Of a stretch of 64,000 bases of DNA, positions 29,187 to 38,946 are shown in pieces (within the stretch, counting starts at the first letter, position 1; each line of letters starts with the position of its first letter). This stretch comes from Candidatus Binatia bacterium. GTDB lineage: Bacteria > Desulfobacterota > Binatia > HRBIN30. The notes under the pieces were generated by a model. That model did not search any database, was not told the origin of the DNA, and saw only the letters and a program-made list of their open reading frames with translations. The stretch is taken from NCBI GenBank assembly GCA_026415395.1, contig JAOAHD010000002.1:62001-126000 (forward strand). Direction: 5' to 3'. The translations under genes were made by a program, and so were the position numbers.

Positions 29187-32100
29187 ATGGCGCGGCTCGA
29201 GGAGCTTGAACCAGGCCAAGAGGTGCGGGGGATCGAGCCCCGCGAAGCAGTAGAACTCATCGCTGTCGAACGCCTAGGCCCCGATGTGGTCAGTGTGACC
29301 TTCCGTACTGCCGCTGGCCAAGCGCGCGAACAGATCCTTTACCGCGATGCGGAACCGCGTCTGAGGATCGTGTCGAATGGGTCTTCTTGGAAGTTCTCGG
29401 CTTCTGGAGCAAACCTCCGCTTGGCGTGCGAGGCGTTTCGCCTCCGGCTTGCTCATCTGTTCGATCCGAACCTCGGGTTGACCAGCGCGCGCATCGAGCC
29501 GCTACCGCACCAAATCACGGCGGTGTACGAGCACATGTTGCCGCGGCAGCCGCTCCGGTTTTTGCTGGCCGACGAACCTGGCGCTGGCAAAACGACCATG
29601 GCCGGACTCTTGATCCAAGAACTCTTGTTGCGTGGCGACGTGGAGCGGTGCCTCATCGTGTGTCCCGGCATTTTGGTGGAACAGTGGCAGAGCGAGCTTT
29701 CCGAGCGTTTTGATCTTGCCTTTGAAGTAGCGACCTCGGAGGCGCTGTCAAAAGCCAGCGAGCGGAACTGGTTTTTGAATCGTCCGCTGGCGATTGTCCG
29801 ACTAGACCACGCGGCGCGGAACCAACATGTGCAGAAGTTACTGTCGGCGCCTGAGTGCCGGTGGGACCTCGTTGTCGTCGACGAAGCGCACAAGATGGCC
29901 GCCTCGGGGCACGGCAGCGAAATCAAGTGCACCAAGCGTTACGAGCTCGGCCAGTTGCTTGCAGGACAAACCCAGCACTTGCTGTTGCTCAGCGCCACCC
30001 CGCACAACGGTAAGCCCGAGGACTTCACTTTGTTCTTGCGCTTGTTGGATGCGGAACGGTTCGAGTATCGCCAGCCCCTGCAGATTGCAGCCCGAAGAGC
30101 TCGACGATGTGATGCGCCGGGTGGTGAAGGAGGATTTTGTCAAATTCGACGGCACTCCCCTGTTCCCCGAGCGCGCCGCATTTACGCGCACGTATGCTCT
30201 CTCGCCCCCGGAGGCACAGTTGTACGAACGCGTCACCGAGCATGTCCGCGGCGAGTTGAACCGTGCCGAGACGCTCGAAGACGAGACCCGGGCGAGCACC
30301 GTGGGCTTCGCTTTGATAATGCTGCACCGGCGCCTGGCCTCCTCTCCTGAAGCGATTTACCGCTCCCTCCAAAGGCGGCGCCGACGGCTCGAACAGCGCT
30401 TGAAGGAAGCGAAACAGCATCCGGCGCGGTTGGCGAGTGGTGCTGCGGCTCTCGACGACGAGGTGCTCGACAGTTTGGAAGACGATCCCGAGGGAGAGAC
30501 TCAGGACAACGTCCGGGAGATTCTCGATCAGGCAACCGCCGCCCAGAGTATCGCAGAGCTGGAAGCGGAAATTGCCACGTCGAGAAGATTGGAGGGGGAG
30601 GCATCTGAGCTACGGGCGAGGGGCGAGGATACGAAATGGTGCGAGCTGGCGACGGTCATCGAAGCGCTCGTAAGCGGCCAGGCGGCGATCGCCGCAAACC
30701 GCAGCGATGCGGCTTTCTTCGGGGAGCTGGAGCGCCGCGACGGCGAGAGCCTTCGGCCAAAGCTCATCGTATTCACGGAGTTCCGCGACACCCTGGAGTA
30801 CCTGGTCAGCAAAATTGAGGAGCGCTGGCCGGGGCGAGTGATAGCCATCCACGGAGGGATCACGCGAGAAAAGCGGCTCCAAGCGCAACAACGCTTTGCT
30901 TCGGAGCCGAGGCTCCAGGTGCTGGTTGCGACTGACGCCGCCGGCGAAGGCATCAATTTGCAATGCGCGCATCTGATGGTGAACTACGATCTTCCCTGGA
31001 ACCCGAACCGGATCGATCAGCGGTTCGGCCGCATTCACCGCATCGTCCAAACGCGGCCCTGTTTTCTGTGGAACTTGGTTGCCGAGCAGACCTGCGAGGG
31101 GAGGGTCTATGCCACCCTCCTGGTCAAGATTGCGGAAATCCAGCGTGCCTTGGGAGGCAAGGTGTTCGATGTCTTGGGCAAGTTGCAGTTCGATGGCAAG
31201 CCGCTGCGCGAGCTGCTGCTGGAAGCAGTGCGCCGCGGGCATGACGCGGCCGTTGAGGAGCGCTTGGAGCGCACGGTGACTGCCGCGCTCGATCTTGGCC
31301 GCATTCGCGACTTGGTAGAAGACCGCGCTCTCGTCCGCCAAGTGATCGACGCCCACGAGGTGCAGCGCTTGAGTGCTGGCGTGCAGCGGGCGCGCGCCAC
31401 ACGGTTAAATCCGTTCGCCACAGAGGCGTGGTTCGTGCACGCGTTCGAACAACTCGGCGGCAAGATTCACCGGCGGGATGTGGGGGTGTACGAGCTAGAG
31501 CTGGTGCCAGCGCAGTTGCGCCAGCGCGCCCGTTCGTTTCCAGGAGGTGCCTTCGTACAACGGAGCTACCCGCGCGTGACCTTCCGGCAGGAAATTGTGG
31601 GGCGGCCCGGACGGCGGGTGGAACTCCTACACCTGGGGCACCCGCTGGTGCGGGCAGTGGCGGATCTGGTGTTGGAGCAGCATGGCTCGCTGCTGCGCGT
31701 GGGCAGTGTGCTCGTGGACGATCGCGACGAAACTTCTCAGCCGAGGGTCGTGTTCGGCTTTCGGCACAGTGTGGTCGACGGGATGAAGACGCAGGCAGGC
31801 GAGCGCAGGACCATTTCGCAGCGCTTTCTGTTTGTGGAGATCGACTCCGAAGGACACGCCCGCACTGCCGGCCGAGCGCCGCATTTGAATGCTCGACCCC
31901 TGGCTGAAGGGGAACCAGGTGCGGCGGAGATTTTGGCTAGTCCAGAGTGCTCGTGGATTCTCGGAGCCGCCGCTCGTCCAACCTCGAGCAGGGCTCCGGG
32001 TGAGTCCACGGCGCTGGAAAAAACCCGCTCGCCTATGCCGCGAATGCGCCTGCCAAGCAACATTTGGAGGAGGTTGTTGCGTATCGCCGTCCGCAAATTG

Positions 32101-32816
32101 AGAAGGTGCGCCGCGCTGTGGAGGAGAGGATTCGCAGCAACATCGCGTATTGGGAACAACGGGCACGCGAGTTGAGCATCCAGGAGTCGATGGGGAAACA
32201 AACGCAACTGAGTGCTCAGCAGGCGCGGGAGCGCGCGAAGGAGTTGGAGAACACCCTGGCACGCCGGTTGGAGGAGTTCGACCGGCAGACCTGGATTGTC
32301 CCCACACGTCCCGTGACAGAGATGGGTTTCGTCGTCGTTCCCCGAGGATTGCTGCGGCGAATCGAACAGCGCCGTGTGGGCGGAGGTAAAAATAGCGCTG
32401 AGGGCAGCGGCAGCTCCGGCCAGTCTTGCTCGGTACTGGAGCCCGTGCAGGCTAGGCGTGCGCAAGCCGTGGCCGTGGTGATGGAAGAAGAGCGTCGCCG
32501 TGGGCGGGAACCAGTCGATCGCTCAACTGAGGGGTTGGCGTACCACATCGGAAGCTACCACCCGGAGCCGGGCTCCGTGCGGTTCGTCGTGGTGCTGCCG
32601 GTGAAAGAATTCAACGATGAGTTGGCTCTGAACCGGGAGGAATTGCTGCTCGCTTGCAACCAACCGGAGCACAGTGTGTTTGCCTGCGTGCGGATGGATT
32701 CCACCGGCGGAGCAGAGATTCGTTACGGGCGTGTCCGGGTGGAGGAGCTGCCGAGTTTTGAGCAAGCGACGGCTAGGACGACAGTAAAATCCGAAAACGG
32801 TATGCCGGGGGCGTAG
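29187..32816 (+). pseudogene. SNF2-family helicase (two frame breaks as assembled)
   Basis: Reconstructed as about 1210 residues. Residues 1-110 are an N-terminal beta-rich domain (VTFRTAAGQAREQILYRD) typical of bacterial SNF2 proteins related to DISARM DrmD and helicases of DUF1156/DUF499 defence loci. The helicase has Walker A DEPGAGKTTMAG near 131, DEAH box VVVDEAHKM near 231, SATPHNGK, and C-terminal motifs TDAAGEGINLQCA and DQRFGRIHRI. The frame changes at CCC 30091-30093 (one base extra) and at the six-A run 32018-32023 (one base short). Open pieces are 29187 to about 30092, about 30093-32020 and about 32021-32816. Joining them gives the family-typical ending ALEKNPLAYAANAPAKQHLE followed by a coiled coil. 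It is co-directional with the GHKL gene, 2 bp upstream of its ATG. Confidence 0.8.
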
Positions 32817-32818
32817 TG

Positions 32819-35800
32819 ATGAAGCGAGAGCGGCCGGAGTATTTCGAAGAGGTTTACCGAGCGGTAGAGGGGCGTTGGCAACAGCTCGAGAGCGATCCAG
32901 AACTCGCGGCGCCGCTCTGGCAACTGTTTAGGCCAGGTGCAGAGCGCGCGGCGCGTGCTTTCGGAGCTCTTGCAAAATGCCGACGACGGGCGCCCGCACG
33001 GTACGGGTGCAGGTGGACAGCGAACGGTTCCTGTTCGAGCACGATGGGCATGATTTCAAGGGCGACGAGTTCCGCTCGTTGTGTAGCTTTGGATACTCGA
33101 ACAAGCGCAGCTTGTACACCATCGGTTTCCGCGGAATCGGTTTCAAATCCACGTTCAGTTTGGGTGACGCCGTCGAAGTCCTCACCCCGACGCTTGCGGT
33201 AAGGTTCCACAAAAAGCGGTTCACCTTGCCCGAGTGGGTCGGGGAGGCGCCGCCGAGTACGACGACACAGATTTCGGTGCGTTTCTCCCAGCCAGAGGTG
33301 CACCAAGAGCTGGAGAAGAACCTCAGGGAGTGGAGTACGCATCCCGTCTCTTTGGTGTTCTTCCGGCACATCGAGCGGCTGGTCATTAACGAAACGGAAA
33401 TCCATCTCGATCGCCTCGGACCGGGACCCGCGCCAGGCAGTGAACGCATTCGCTTGCCAGCAGCAGCGAACGAAGAACTGCTCCTGATCAGCTCCGAAGA
33501 GCTTCCGTTTCCAGAAAACGCAGAGCAGGAAATTCGCGATGAGCGGAACGAGGAGGGTTATCAAGTTCCCGCTTGCCGGGTGCAAATTGTCTTGGGCTTG
33601 AAGGACCCGCAACGCTTGTTCGTCGTGCTGCCGACCGAAGTCACCCCGCCGCTCCCGTTCTCTTGCAATGCGCCATTTTTGCAAGACCCAGCTCGTAACA
33701 AGATCAAAGCGCTTTCCGGCTCTCCGACCAACCGCTGGTTGTTGGAGCGCATCGGCCGCTTGGCGGCAGAGGCCATGATGCATTGGCTCGCAAATCAGGG
33801 ACTTCCCCTACAAGAACGCGCCCGTGCGTACGACCTGTTGCCGGAACCGCCCCAGCCTCGGGATTCGCTGGCAGCGGATGTGGCCGAAGCGGTTTACCGT
33901 GGGATGCGCGCCAGTCTGGAAGGTCAGCACATGGTGCTGACTGCCGATGGCCGGTTAGTCGGACCTAAGAGCTGCCTGGCCCCACCGCAGGTTGTGTACG
34001 AGGTTTGGTCGCCGGTACAAATTCAGAGGGTGTTTGCGCAAGCCGCGGGCAACGAGCACGTGCTGGCCGCCGAGGTGAGCGGAAGGCAGCGCAGCATGTT
34101 ACAAGAATGGGAGCAAATCGAGCTGTTGTCCAGCGATGATCTCGCCCGGGCGCTCGAAACGAACGCATCGATTCCGAGGTCCGACTCCCACAGCCAGCTT
34201 TTACGCCTTTGGCAGTGGGCAGATGATCACGGTTCGCGGAAATTTGGGAAGGAGAAATTGAAACGATGCCACCTGGTCCCCGTGGGCGGAAGGGACACGC
34301 TGCACCCCGCTACCAGTGCCGTGCGGTTACCAGAGCGTGCAGCCCACATAACCGAGGCTGCGTGGGAGTTTCTGACGCAACTGCTTCCGCTGGTCGATCC
34401 TGAATGGATCGATTACCTTTCGGCCGCCAAGGAGCGAGCGGCCGAAGACCAACGGCTCCAGGCTGCCCAGCGATTGCTGGAAACGTTGGAACTCAGTAGT
34501 GCGTCGAAAGCAGACACGATCGCGAAAAGCGCTTGCCAACAACTGTTTTCGCGCTCCGAGGTGTCGCTCGAAGAACATGTGCGGATTGCCCACTTGATCG
34601 TCGGCCTCGGCGCGGCGGCACCTGATACCTTGCGTGCGGTAACGCGCGATGGCCGGTCGCACCCGTGGTATTCGGAATCGTCCCCGCCTCTCATCAGCGG
34701 TGACGATCCGTGGGTAGAAGAGCTGCTGCCGAAAGAGTGGCAGCAAACGAAAGTGCTGCACGACGCCTATTATCGCGATTTTGAGGGTTGCTCCCGCTAG
34801 TAATGGCATGGATGGGTGCGTTCGGAAAGGTCCAGGTTAGTGTGGTACCCACCAATTGAGGGAGATGAGTCCAGGCTTGGACGGAATAAAGAATTGGCAA
34901 GGCGCGCAATCGCCGGCATGTTAAGACAGCGCGGAGTGCGGGACGAAAGATTCCTCCTACCCTACACTAGGGGTGATTTAAGGTGGGAGGACTACAACTT
35001 CCCGCCGGAGCTGTTGGACCTCTGGGAAACGTTAGCAGCAGGCGATGGTACTATCTGGATTGGTGTGGTCAGCGCGCTTGCAGCCGCCCCGGCCGAATAT
35101 TGGAAGAAGCGGCAACGAGCGCGGATTTACCAGTCCTATCGCTACGATTATGAAAAGGAGGTAGTAACCGAACCAATCCCCGCAGCGTGGCTGCACCTGC
35201 TGCGGCAGCGCCCCTGCTTGCCAGACACCCGCGGAACGCCCCACCTGCCTTCGGAGTTGTACGTGCGCACTCCGGACACCGAGGCGTTGTTGCACACGGA
35301 GCCGTTTGTCGATGCCGAGTTGGACACACCAAAGAATCGGTCGCTGCTCGAGGCGCTAGGGGTGAAAACCCGACCGGCGGGCGCAAGCCGTCTGCTCGAA
35401 CGGCTGCGGGCATTAGCCGCAGCGAAGGAAGTAAAAAAGTTTTGCCCGACGCACGTTACATTTATCAGTCGATCGACGCCGCCTTCCCACGCTTGAATCC
35501 TGAGGGGCAGGAGGAAGTTCGTCAAGCTTTTCGCGATGCCGCGTTGATTTTGACCGATGACCTCCAGTGGGCGCGTGCCAGCGAAGTGTATCAACGGAGC
35601 GACGACGATCCTCAAGCGCCGGTCGTGCACGCCAGCTTGAGTGACCTGCGGCTGTGGTCGCACGTCGGTGTTCCCGAAAAGCGGACATGGGAGAACGTTT
35701 TCCGGTGGTTGTCTCAGCTCCAGTCGGGACAGGAGCTGCAGTCGCGCGAATTTGAGCGCGTACGAAAAACTTTGGCAAAACACCCAAGCGATGTTTGGCA

Positions 35801-37005
35801 GCACTGCCGGCACTGGCTCTCGGCTGCAAACACGTGGGTGCCGGTGGAGCGGCTGAAATACCGGGTCACAATGCAGGGCTTGGTCCGGCGCCAGGAACTG
35901 TTTCCGCATGTGAGGGAAGCGACCGCCGACTTTACAATGTTGAAGGCTGAAGTGTATGCAACAGAGCCGCTTACGAGACTGCGTGAGTTGCAAGAGGTGA
36001 TCGAGGAGCGACCCGCGAACCTCCGAGAACTCCTTGCCTACGCGTTGACGCCCGCAAGGCATGAACCGGCTCCGTGGATCCCGGAGCTGGGGAGGCAGTT
36101 GCAGCGCGTGCGATTCGCGCAAGATCCCGCCCTCGAGCAACGCTGCCGTGAATTGGCGCGGCGAATGAGCGACACGATCATGGTGCGCTTGCGCAAGGAG
36201 GACAAACTCTTGGTTGAGCCATCCATCGATGGAACGCCAGTAGGGCCAGAGTCCGCGCGTGACGTGTTGTGGTACGATCAATACCTCTTCGCGCGCGAGG
36301 GCAAAAAGGGGGGCGCGCGTGGGGCAGATCGGTGAAGAGCTCGCAAGGCCCTTCGACAACGACGCGGTTAGACAGGCAATTCGTTATTGCGTCGAGCGCG
36401 ATGCTGAGTTCGTTGCCGATTATGTGGCGGAGAATTTGGAGTTGGTACCGGAGTAAGAGGTTGCTCCGCTTTCCCCTGCATCCGAGCAGGAGCCGTCGAC
36501 GGCACGGGAGGAAGAGGAGCCGCCAATGGTGAGCGAAGGTGGCGACGACGAGGACGTCGAAGACCCGGAATTGGAAGGCGAACAGCGCAGCATCACCGTT
36601 CGCCGCCAGCGCCGGTCGCGGGGCTCAGAAACGGACCGTCTGTTTCGCCGCTTTGCCGAGTCGCGCGGCTATCGCTGGGAGGAGGATACGCGCTCTTACG
36701 TTCACCGAGACGGTAGTCGGATCGTCCGTGCGGAAGAACCGTTCGATTGGCTCCGCCGAGAAAGCAATGGGGACGGTGTGCATCGGTATTGGGTTACGAG
36801 CGAGCGACTGGACGGCAAAGGGGTCGAGATCCCTGCCTTGGTTTGGCAGCTTCTTGTTGACGCGCCGACAAGTTGCAGCATTGTCATGCCTGATGGTGAC
36901 GGGCGGCCGCAGGAGTTGACTGGGCAATTTTTGCACTCGGCAGTGGCACGCGAGGAAATGGCGCTCCATCCCGACACGTATCGGCTCACACGTGGGCCGC
37001 GCTGA
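32819..37005 (+). pseudogene. Sacsin/Hsp90-like GHKL ATPase (multiple frame breaks as assembled)
   Basis: Reconstructed as a protein of roughly 1390 residues starting at ATG 32819 (MKRERPEYFEEVYRAVEGRW), two bases after the helicase stop. The GHKL ATPase region is near the N-terminus, with N box ELLQNADDG and G box GFRGIGFKSTF as in sacsin N-terminal ATP-binding domains. A long helical middle follows (CLPDTRGTPHLPSELYVRTP), then an acidic linker (GDDEDVEDPELEGEQ) and a C-terminal domain (SRGYRWEEDTRSYVHRDG). Frame breaks are at C33-34 of 329xx, CCC 32993-32995, the A run 35433-35438 and the G run 36308-36313. In-frame stops are TAG-TAA at 34798-34803 and TAA at 36454-36456. Largest open pieces are 32977-34800, 34816-35496, 35187-36335 and 36526-37005. 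Sequence errors or decay are both possible. Confidence 0.7.
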
Positions 37006-37189
37006 CGTACCCGGCTTCTGCAGCCCGGGACGGCCGCTTCGGCAGGGCGTGGCGTTTACCGCTCACACTGGGCGTGTGGCCGAGGTGCGGCATTTCGCAA
37101 CCGAAGAGAAACATTTCTCGAAGTTGCTTGCCGTGCGGGGGCGCTCTCCACGTGCACTGAGGGAGAGTGCAGCCCTTTCTCCCCCCAGC
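37006..37189. other. Short intergenic spacer between the GHKL gene and the DUF1614 remnant
   Basis: No gene or clear hairpin is visible. The two flanking coding remnants converge on this spacer. Confidence 0.35.
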
Positions 37190-37366
37190 CTACGCATGCA
37201 GGGCGGCGAGGATGCCGGTGACGAAGATACCGTCGAAGGTGCCGGCGCCGCCAATCGAGGCAATCGGAGCACCGAGGCCAGCAACTTTGTCCAGATTGAG
37301 TAAGTCCGGCCCAATGAGTGTCCCGAGGCTCCCGCTAATGTACACCAGCGCCGGTGCCCGTGGGCG
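37190..37366 (-). pseudogene. C-terminal remnant of a DUF1614 membrane protein
   Basis: About 58 residues ending in TAG at 37190 read ALVYISGSLGTLIGPDLLNL followed by GAPIASIGGAGTFDGIFVTG and ILAALHA. This is the highly conserved C-terminus of DUF1614, a family of about 230-residue multi-helix membrane proteins. Upstream in this frame (LRLTLVHPFTLRLGAYAVRA) there is some hydrophobicity, but the rest of the family domain is not recognisable and no start codon fits. It is a 3' fragment wedged between the helicase/ATPase pair and the HIRAN gene, and it indicates that DNA was inserted or deleted here. Confidence 0.6.
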
Positions 37367-37600
37367 CGACAGCGAATCGCTACGTCCAGCCCAGCGACCA
37401 CCTGCCGGGCGATTTCGCGTTGACCTCTTGGCGCGAACGGCGTATGCGCCGAGTCGCAGGGTGAAGGGATGCACCAGAGTGAGCCGCAAAGCGAGACCTG
37501 CATACTGCACGAGAGCTCCGGTGGAGAATCTGCAGCGCTGTCTGCAGGAGGCAGAGCCCGGCGCGATCTCTTGCTGCGCGCTCGCGAATCCTTCGCCCAA

Positions 37601-38761
37601 ATGCGCACGCTCTTCGGCGCTTGGTTGCGGCGAGCAGTGGGCCAGCGGGCGAGTGCCCAAGAGTTCGAAGGCCCACCCGGTCACGAGCCGCTGTCCGTGC
37701 CGGTTGTGGGCATTGCTTACGAACCCCGCAACGAACTCGTGCGACTCCTGAAGTTGCGGGATCCTGTATGGCTTTGGCGTGAACCCCTGAACCCTTTCGA
37801 TGGCAACGCCATCGCCGTAGCGAACGAGCGCGGCGTCAAGTTCGGCCATCTCAGTCGCCGCTTGGCTGCGATCTTGGCTGGGTTCATGGACCAAGGCCAC
37901 AATCCCGTGCCCGCTGTGGTCACGGAAGTGGCGAGCGACGTGAGAGGCGGTTTGCTCGGGCTCAAAGTGGGCTTTTACTTGCCCGAGGCTCTGGTGGAGC
38001 AAATTCAGGCGGCGGCACGGCCAGACATCGCTTACTGCTTCGAAATCGGCCAGGCCGGCACGAAGTATCTCTCGCTCGACTGCGACGAGCCGACGTTGCA
38101 CGAGGTAATGGAGCGGCTCCAACGTACGGGTTACCGCTGCGTACGCCACGCGATGAGTGCCCGCGCGGCCATCGATGGGCACCAGTACCGCTGGTACGTC
38201 GTTCTCGAGGGGGACGCGAATGAGGAACGTGTGCAAGAATTCTTTGCCCGCGAGTTTGGGCTGGTGCCCCTGCAGCGACAACTCGAGGAGCGAGAGAACG
38301 AGTGGATGGAGCTGTTCGAGCAAGAAAAAGCGGGACTGCAAAAGACCATCACGGAGCTGCGGGAGGAACTCCGGCAGGCACGCGCGATGGCGCAGGAGAT
38401 TGTGGCACAGAACCGCCGTACCGAACGGCAGGTGCGCAAGGCCCAACGAGAAGAGTTGCCGAAGCTCCTGACCTTGTTGTTGCCGGAGATCGAGCTGCTG
38501 CGTGACTCGTTGGACGTGATCGCCATGGAGTTACCGAGTTACGAGGACGTCCTCGGCAAATTGCGGCTTTTGGCCACTGCGCCCAATCGAGTGCGTGCTA
38601 AGCGGGTGCAAACCGCTCCTGAGTGGAGCGAGCTCCGCTACTCGACTGGCCGGGGTGACGACGGCCGTCTCTACTTCAAGCGCGTTCAAGATCGGTACGC
38701 GGTGCTCGTGTCGCTCAAGACGCAACAAGAACGCGACATGGCTTACCTGAAAAAGCACTGA
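37601..38761 (+). CDS. Stand-alone HIRAN-domain protein with coiled coil
   Basis: This 386-residue protein starts at the ATG at 37601. An alternative ATG at 37469 would overlap an unconvincing stretch, and neither has a good ribosome binding site. A HIRAN domain occupies about 30-115: VVGIAYEPRNELVRLLKLRD, WREPLNPFDGNAIAVA and FGHLSRRLAAILAGFMDQG. HIRAN binds single-stranded 3' DNA ends and in HLTF/Rad5 is attached to an SNF2 helicase. A globular middle follows, then a long charged coiled coil (about 220-300) and a short beta-rich tail (YSTGRGDDGRLYFKRVQDRY) that weakly recalls RelE/ParE-type toxins. It lies close to the SNF2 helicase gene with the same orientation. That it supplies the HIRAN function in trans is inference. 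Confidence 0.75.
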   Translation: MRTLFGAWLRRAVGQRASAQEFEGPPGHEPLSVPVVGIAYEPRNELVRLLKLRDPVWLWREPLNPFDGNAIAVANERGVKFGHLSRRLAAILAGFMDQGHNPVPAVVTEVASDVRGGLLGLKVGFYLPEALVEQIQAAARPDIAYCFEIGQAGTKYLSLDCDEPTLHEVMERLQRTGYRCVRHAMSARAAIDGHQYRWYVVLEGDANEERVQEFFAREFGLVPLQRQLEERENEWMELFEQEKAGLQKTITELREELRQARAMAQEIVAQNRRTERQVRKAQREELPKLLTLLLPEIELLRDSLDVIAMELPSYEDVLGKLRLLATAPNRVRAKRVQTAPEWSELRYSTGRGDDGRLYFKRVQDRYAVLVSLKTQQERDMAYLKKH

Positions 38762-38946
38762 GGGGCAGGGCGAGCGTTGTTCACCCCTATGGTCAGGACG
38801 CCGGACCTGCCTGCCGGGCGCGTGCGCGCGAGTCGCTGAAAGCAAGTGCAGCTCCTCGGGGCGGGGCGGCGCGACGCGCTTGGCTTTGCCCGGCTCGCGG
38901 CGCGCACGGTTGCGGCATCGAGGGTTTGGGCTATGGGATTTTCCCT

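Noticed and set aside
32018-32023. Programmed -1 frameshift at the AAAAAAC stretch of the helicase gene
   Set aside because: The sequence can slip, but eight other homopolymer breaks in the window make an error more likely and no stimulatory structure was evident.
37190-38446. 418-residue minus-strand frame
   Set aside because: Only its last 58 residues resemble DUF1614. The rest is antisense to the HIRAN gene, so only the fragment is annotated.
38762-38946. Cobalamin, SAM or SAH riboswitch upstream of metH
   Set aside because: Neither the conserved B12-box nor a convincing SAH or SAM core could be found in the 185 bp; covariance-model search would decide.
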